A stretch of DNA of 64,000 nucleotides from Trichomonas vaginalis G3. Lineage: Eukaryota; Parabasalia; Trichomonadida; Trichomonadidae. A model generated the notes under the pieces. The model was given only the letters and a program-made list of their open reading frames with translations. It searched no databases and was not told where the DNA came from. The DNA is taken from the NCBI RefSeq assembly GCF_026262505.1, contig NC_067206.1, positions 186,001-250,000 on the forward strand, in the 5' to 3' direction. Position numbers and translations under genes: made by a program. Of the stretch, positions 61,930-64,000 are shown in pieces. Each line of letters opens with the position of its first letter. The stretch's first letter is position 1.

Positions 61930-61934
61930 TTTAA
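61930..61934. repeat. Target-site duplication, right copy
   Basis: TTTAA, equal to 40193-40197, directly after the right inverted repeat. Confidence 0.8.
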
Positions 61935-62400
61935 GTTCAAAAGAGACAATCCTATAATATCTCATATGTTTGATTTAATGAACCCAGTAGGTTCTATTTA
62001 TACATCTATGGAAGCAAGAGGTCCTCAAGTAATGTTTGGTGTTGGTGCATGGACTCAAATAGTCGACAGGTTTTTGTATTGTGCAAACTCTTCAAAGGAA
62101 ACAGGTGGAAGTAAAACGATTTCAGGTGAAAATTTACCTGCGCACAGTCACTACATAGATTTAAGTACATCTCAAGCAGGTTGGCATAAGCATAGATATT
62201 GGGATTGGTCAGCAATGACAAAAGGTAAAGGATATGATGTTAAAGACGACGTTCAGTTTGCTATAAATTGTTTCTGGGGTAACACTCAGGGAGATGGAAA
62301 CCATACACATCGCGTTTCGGGATATACGCAAACAACGGGACAAAGTAAAGACTACATGCCACCTTACATGACAGTTTACGCATGGTATAGAATTGCTTAG
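61935..62400 (+). pseudogene. Phage-collar end of the outer fibre gene, right part
   Basis: Contains NPVGSIYTSMEARGP, GGSKTISGENLPAHSH, GDGNHTHRVSGYT and ends KDYMPPYMTVYAWYRIA, parallel to the inner fibre tip. It is the other side of the gene split by the inner Maverick. No other break seen in this part. Confidence 0.8.
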
Positions 62401-63356
62401 TCGTCATGTTCCACTTCTTTAGCATATTCGTCAGGAGTTGTCTTATATTTGTTAGGAACTGTCTTTGAAAGTATACCGCCTTGAACTTTGACAAGTTTGA
62501 AACGAGGTCTGGCAATAGTAGTTTTATCTTCTGCTTGCAGTGTGTACATTTTGCCATGTTTGCCTAAAACTTCATAATATTCTCTTGTATACTTTCTTCT
62601 ATTTTTACGAACACGAATGTGAGTACCTGTCGAGTTCCCATTGTTGTCATAGTCAATAGTATTTTCATATGGGTCGCGTTTGGGTATTTCTATTTTTACT
62701 TTGTCACCTTTCTGAAGTTTGAAGCCCGGCATTCTTTCTTGTTTGTCTCTTTTGACTAAATTATTAAATATATAGTCTTTCTCTAAGTCAGGGTTGTTTT
62801 TCATTTCTTCGGGGGAGTGGTTTCCCAAACCTTTTTGTTTACGGCTATTGTAAATATTTAAAACTTGTCTCATCTTTGCCATGGAGAAGTGTCTATATTT
62901 GTCGTCATATGACATTTCATTTGCTTCACCACCTTGTGGTTGGTTTAAGTCTCTTAACATTTTTATACAACCGTCAATGACACCAAGAGCAGAATGGTTT
63001 TGGTCGACAATGAAATATTGGTTTACATTTTTTGAACGCAGATAGTTTTTAATATCGTCTGATTTGAAAGAACTTTCACAGTCAGATGTCAGTTTTGTTG
63101 GATGGTATTTGTCAACAAATATTGTCAAAGCAGTTTTCACATCTAAAATATTTTTGGACTGTAATGGTATGGCTTCACAGTATCTTGTGTTTTGACCGAC
63201 AAATATTAGCCAGTATGGTGGTCCATCTGTTCTAACTCTCGGAATGTTTTCCAAGATATCCATAAACCAAGCATTTGGTGTTGAACTAAAGATTTTTACC
63301 ATGAGTGCTTTCTTTGTCGCTTTAGAAACATAGGGGTCCTTGTTTGGATTCGTCAT
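62397..63356 (-). CDS. Maverick integrase (rve family) of the outer element
   Basis: A 319-residue integrase. The catalytic core has WFMDILENIPRV and LTSDCESSF, with NHSALGVIDG as the third block; a C-terminal chromodomain-like beta region contains KGDKVKIEIPKRDP. It overlaps the fibre end by 4 bp. Relative of the inner 52120-53215 copy. The frame looks whole. Confidence 0.85.
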   Translation of the reverse strand: MTNPNKDPYVSKATKKALMVKIFSSTPNAWFMDILENIPRVRTDGPPYWLIFVGQNTRYCEAIPLQSKNILDVKTALTIFVDKYHPTKLTSDCESSFKSDDIKNYLRSKNVNQYFIVDQNHSALGVIDGCIKMLRDLNQPQGGEANEMSYDDKYRHFSMAKMRQVLNIYNSRKQKGLGNHSPEEMKNNPDLEKDYIFNNLVKRDKQERMPGFKLQKGDKVKIEIPKRDPYENTIDYDNNGNSTGTHIRVRKNRRKYTREYYEVLGKHGKMYTLQAEDKTTIARPRFKLVKVQGGILSKTVPNKYKTTPDEYAKEVEHDD

Positions 63357-63373
63357 TTTTTACCCTATAAGAA

Positions 63374-63541
63374 ATGGGTTTATTTGGCGCGTTAGCAGGA
63401 GTTGCATCCAGATTTTTGCCCGCAGTGGGAACAATAGCCAGAGGTGCATTTGGAATTGGAAGGAAGATTTTGAGTACATTAGGTATACTGAAAGAGAAAG
63501 CACAACCTATTATACAAACTGTACAGAAAGGTTGGGAGTAG
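63374..63541 (+). CDS. Small hydrophobic glycine/alanine-rich protein
   Basis: 55 residues beginning MGLFGALAGVASRFLP, a basic amphipathic peptide like 37604-37846. Preceded by TTTTTTACCCTATAAG, which also serves the divergent integrase. Virion-internal, membrane-active role is a guess. Confidence 0.5.
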   Translation: MGLFGALAGVASRFLPAVGTIARGAFGIGRKILSTLGILKEKAQPIIQTVQKGWE

Positions 63542-63599
63542 CACGAGATGCAACAAATCTTATTCCAAATCCTGAAACAAGAGAAAAGTTCAAGGATGG

Positions 63600-63773
63600 A
63601 TGGACAATGTAGGAAGACAAGCAGGAAACTATTATAACAAAGCAAATGACTACTATAACCAAGCAGGACACTATATGGACCAAGGTGAAAGATTCTTTAA
63701 CAGAGGATATAACCATGCACAACAGTGGGTAAACAATAACCAACCTCAACCGCCTCAAACGTGGGGAATGTAA
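63600..63773 (+). CDS. Small tyrosine/asparagine-rich protein
   Basis: 57 residues with near-repeats of YYNKANDYYNQAGHYMDQG type and a proline/glutamine end. It may belong together with the preceding small gene. Function unknown. Confidence 0.4.
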   Translation: MDNVGRQAGNYYNKANDYYNQAGHYMDQGERFFNRGYNHAQQWVNNNQPQPPQTWGM

Positions 63774-63792
63774 AGTTTTTTACTGAGATGAA

Positions 63793-63945
63793 ATGAACAA
63801 TACAGCATTGAGACAAATGGGTTCAAGATGGATTTGTCGGCTTCCAGCAGTTACACAACGTGTTTGTCAAGTTCTTCCTATACCTCAGGAAGTTTTAGAC
63901 CGACTTAAAAAACAACAACAACCAGTTGAAAACAAACCAAACTAA
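63793..63945 (+). CDS. 50-residue protein
   Basis: Basic N-terminus (RQMGSRWICRLPAV), glutamine/proline end. Preceded by TTTTTACTGAGATGAA, a leader repeated before the next start. Unknown. Confidence 0.45.
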   Translation: MNNTALRQMGSRWICRLPAVTQRVCQVLPIPQEVLDRLKKQQQPVENKPN

Positions 63946-63964
63946 AAATTTTTACTGAGATGAA

Positions 63965-64000
63965 ATGACCGAAGAAGTTGAAACGGTAGATTTGACACCA
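63965..64000 (+). CDS. Start of a further outer-Maverick gene, cut by window end
   Basis: Begins MTEEVETVDLTP after the same TTTTTACTGAGATGAA leader. Only 12 codons are visible. Confidence 0.4.
   Translation, partial: MTEEVETVDLTP

Larger units (their letters stand above)
36009..64000. mobile_element. Outer Maverick/Polinton, left part, interrupted by a second one
   Basis: From about 36.0 kb base composition and gene content change: small tightly packed virion-like genes, an adenine methyltransferase, a phage-like fibre gene and an integrase. The left edge is placed at the switch to a GC-rich block; exact termini cannot be set because the right end is outside the window. The element is split by the younger Maverick at 40198-61929. 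A few genes are broken, so this is a fossil copy of moderate age. Confidence 0.75.

Overview
The window reads as nuclear DNA of a trichomonad (parabasalid) protist, most likely Trichomonas vaginalis or a close relative. The grounds are intron-poor, closely packed AT-rich genes, a pyrophosphate-type phosphofructokinase, a BspA-like leucine-rich-repeat surface protein, an Inr-type TCACTTTT element just before two start codons, and Maverick/Polinton DNA. No name is proved, because no database search was possible.

Host part, about 1-36000. Two short non-coding elements with inverted ends sit at 41-1080 (TTAA-flanked) and 13401-14664 (TA-flanked, 25-bp perfect inverted ends). Genes in order: a coiled-coil protein; an alpha/beta hydrolase with one in-frame TGA; a BspA-like surface protein; a MATE transporter; an ARM-repeat protein; a TAF2-like M1-fold protein without the zinc motif; a UBA protein; an EF-hand protein; a Rab-like GTPase; an AAAP amino-acid transporter; an MLH1-like MutL homologue; an ORMDL protein; an unknown membrane protein; a Mn-type cation diffusion facilitator; an Asterix (UPF0139) protein divergent from a Sec23/Sec24-family protein; a membrane-anchored PDI-like thioredoxin protein; a large unknown helical protein; and PPi-phosphofructokinase, whose codon use and G+C differ clearly from its neighbours. 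Several products (ORMDL, Asterix, Sec24-like, PDI-like, Rab) belong to the early secretory pathway, but nothing shows a real cluster.

Mobile part, about 36000-64000. Two Mavericks are nested. The inner one (40198-61929, 21.7 kb) has 574-bp terminal inverted repeats of equal length and is flanked by a 5-bp direct repeat TTTAA. It sits inside a phage-type fibre gene of an outer Maverick that starts near 36.0 kb and runs off the right edge. The inner element carries a protein-primed DNA polymerase B, an integrase, a packaging ATPase, capsid-like and penton-like genes, KilA-N and GIY-YIG type proteins, a collagen-like and phage-collar fibre locus, small basic and amphipathic virion-like proteins, and a 156-bp tandem array. 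The polymerase, fibre and penton-like genes look whole. Capsid, integrase, ATPase and several small genes are in pieces, so this copy is a fossil with roughly a dozen or more breaks, although its ends suggest a recent insertion. The outer copy shows an adenine methyltransferase, small virion-like proteins, a fibre gene split by the insertion, and a whole-looking integrase.

The most unusual system-level features are four tightly packed divergent gene pairs in the Mavericks with 16-25 bp between start codons, a T-rich TTTTTAT(C/T)-type leader before most Maverick genes, a fibre with four near-identical 70-residue repeats and bacteriophage-like collar domain, and a three-member family of virion-like paralogues.
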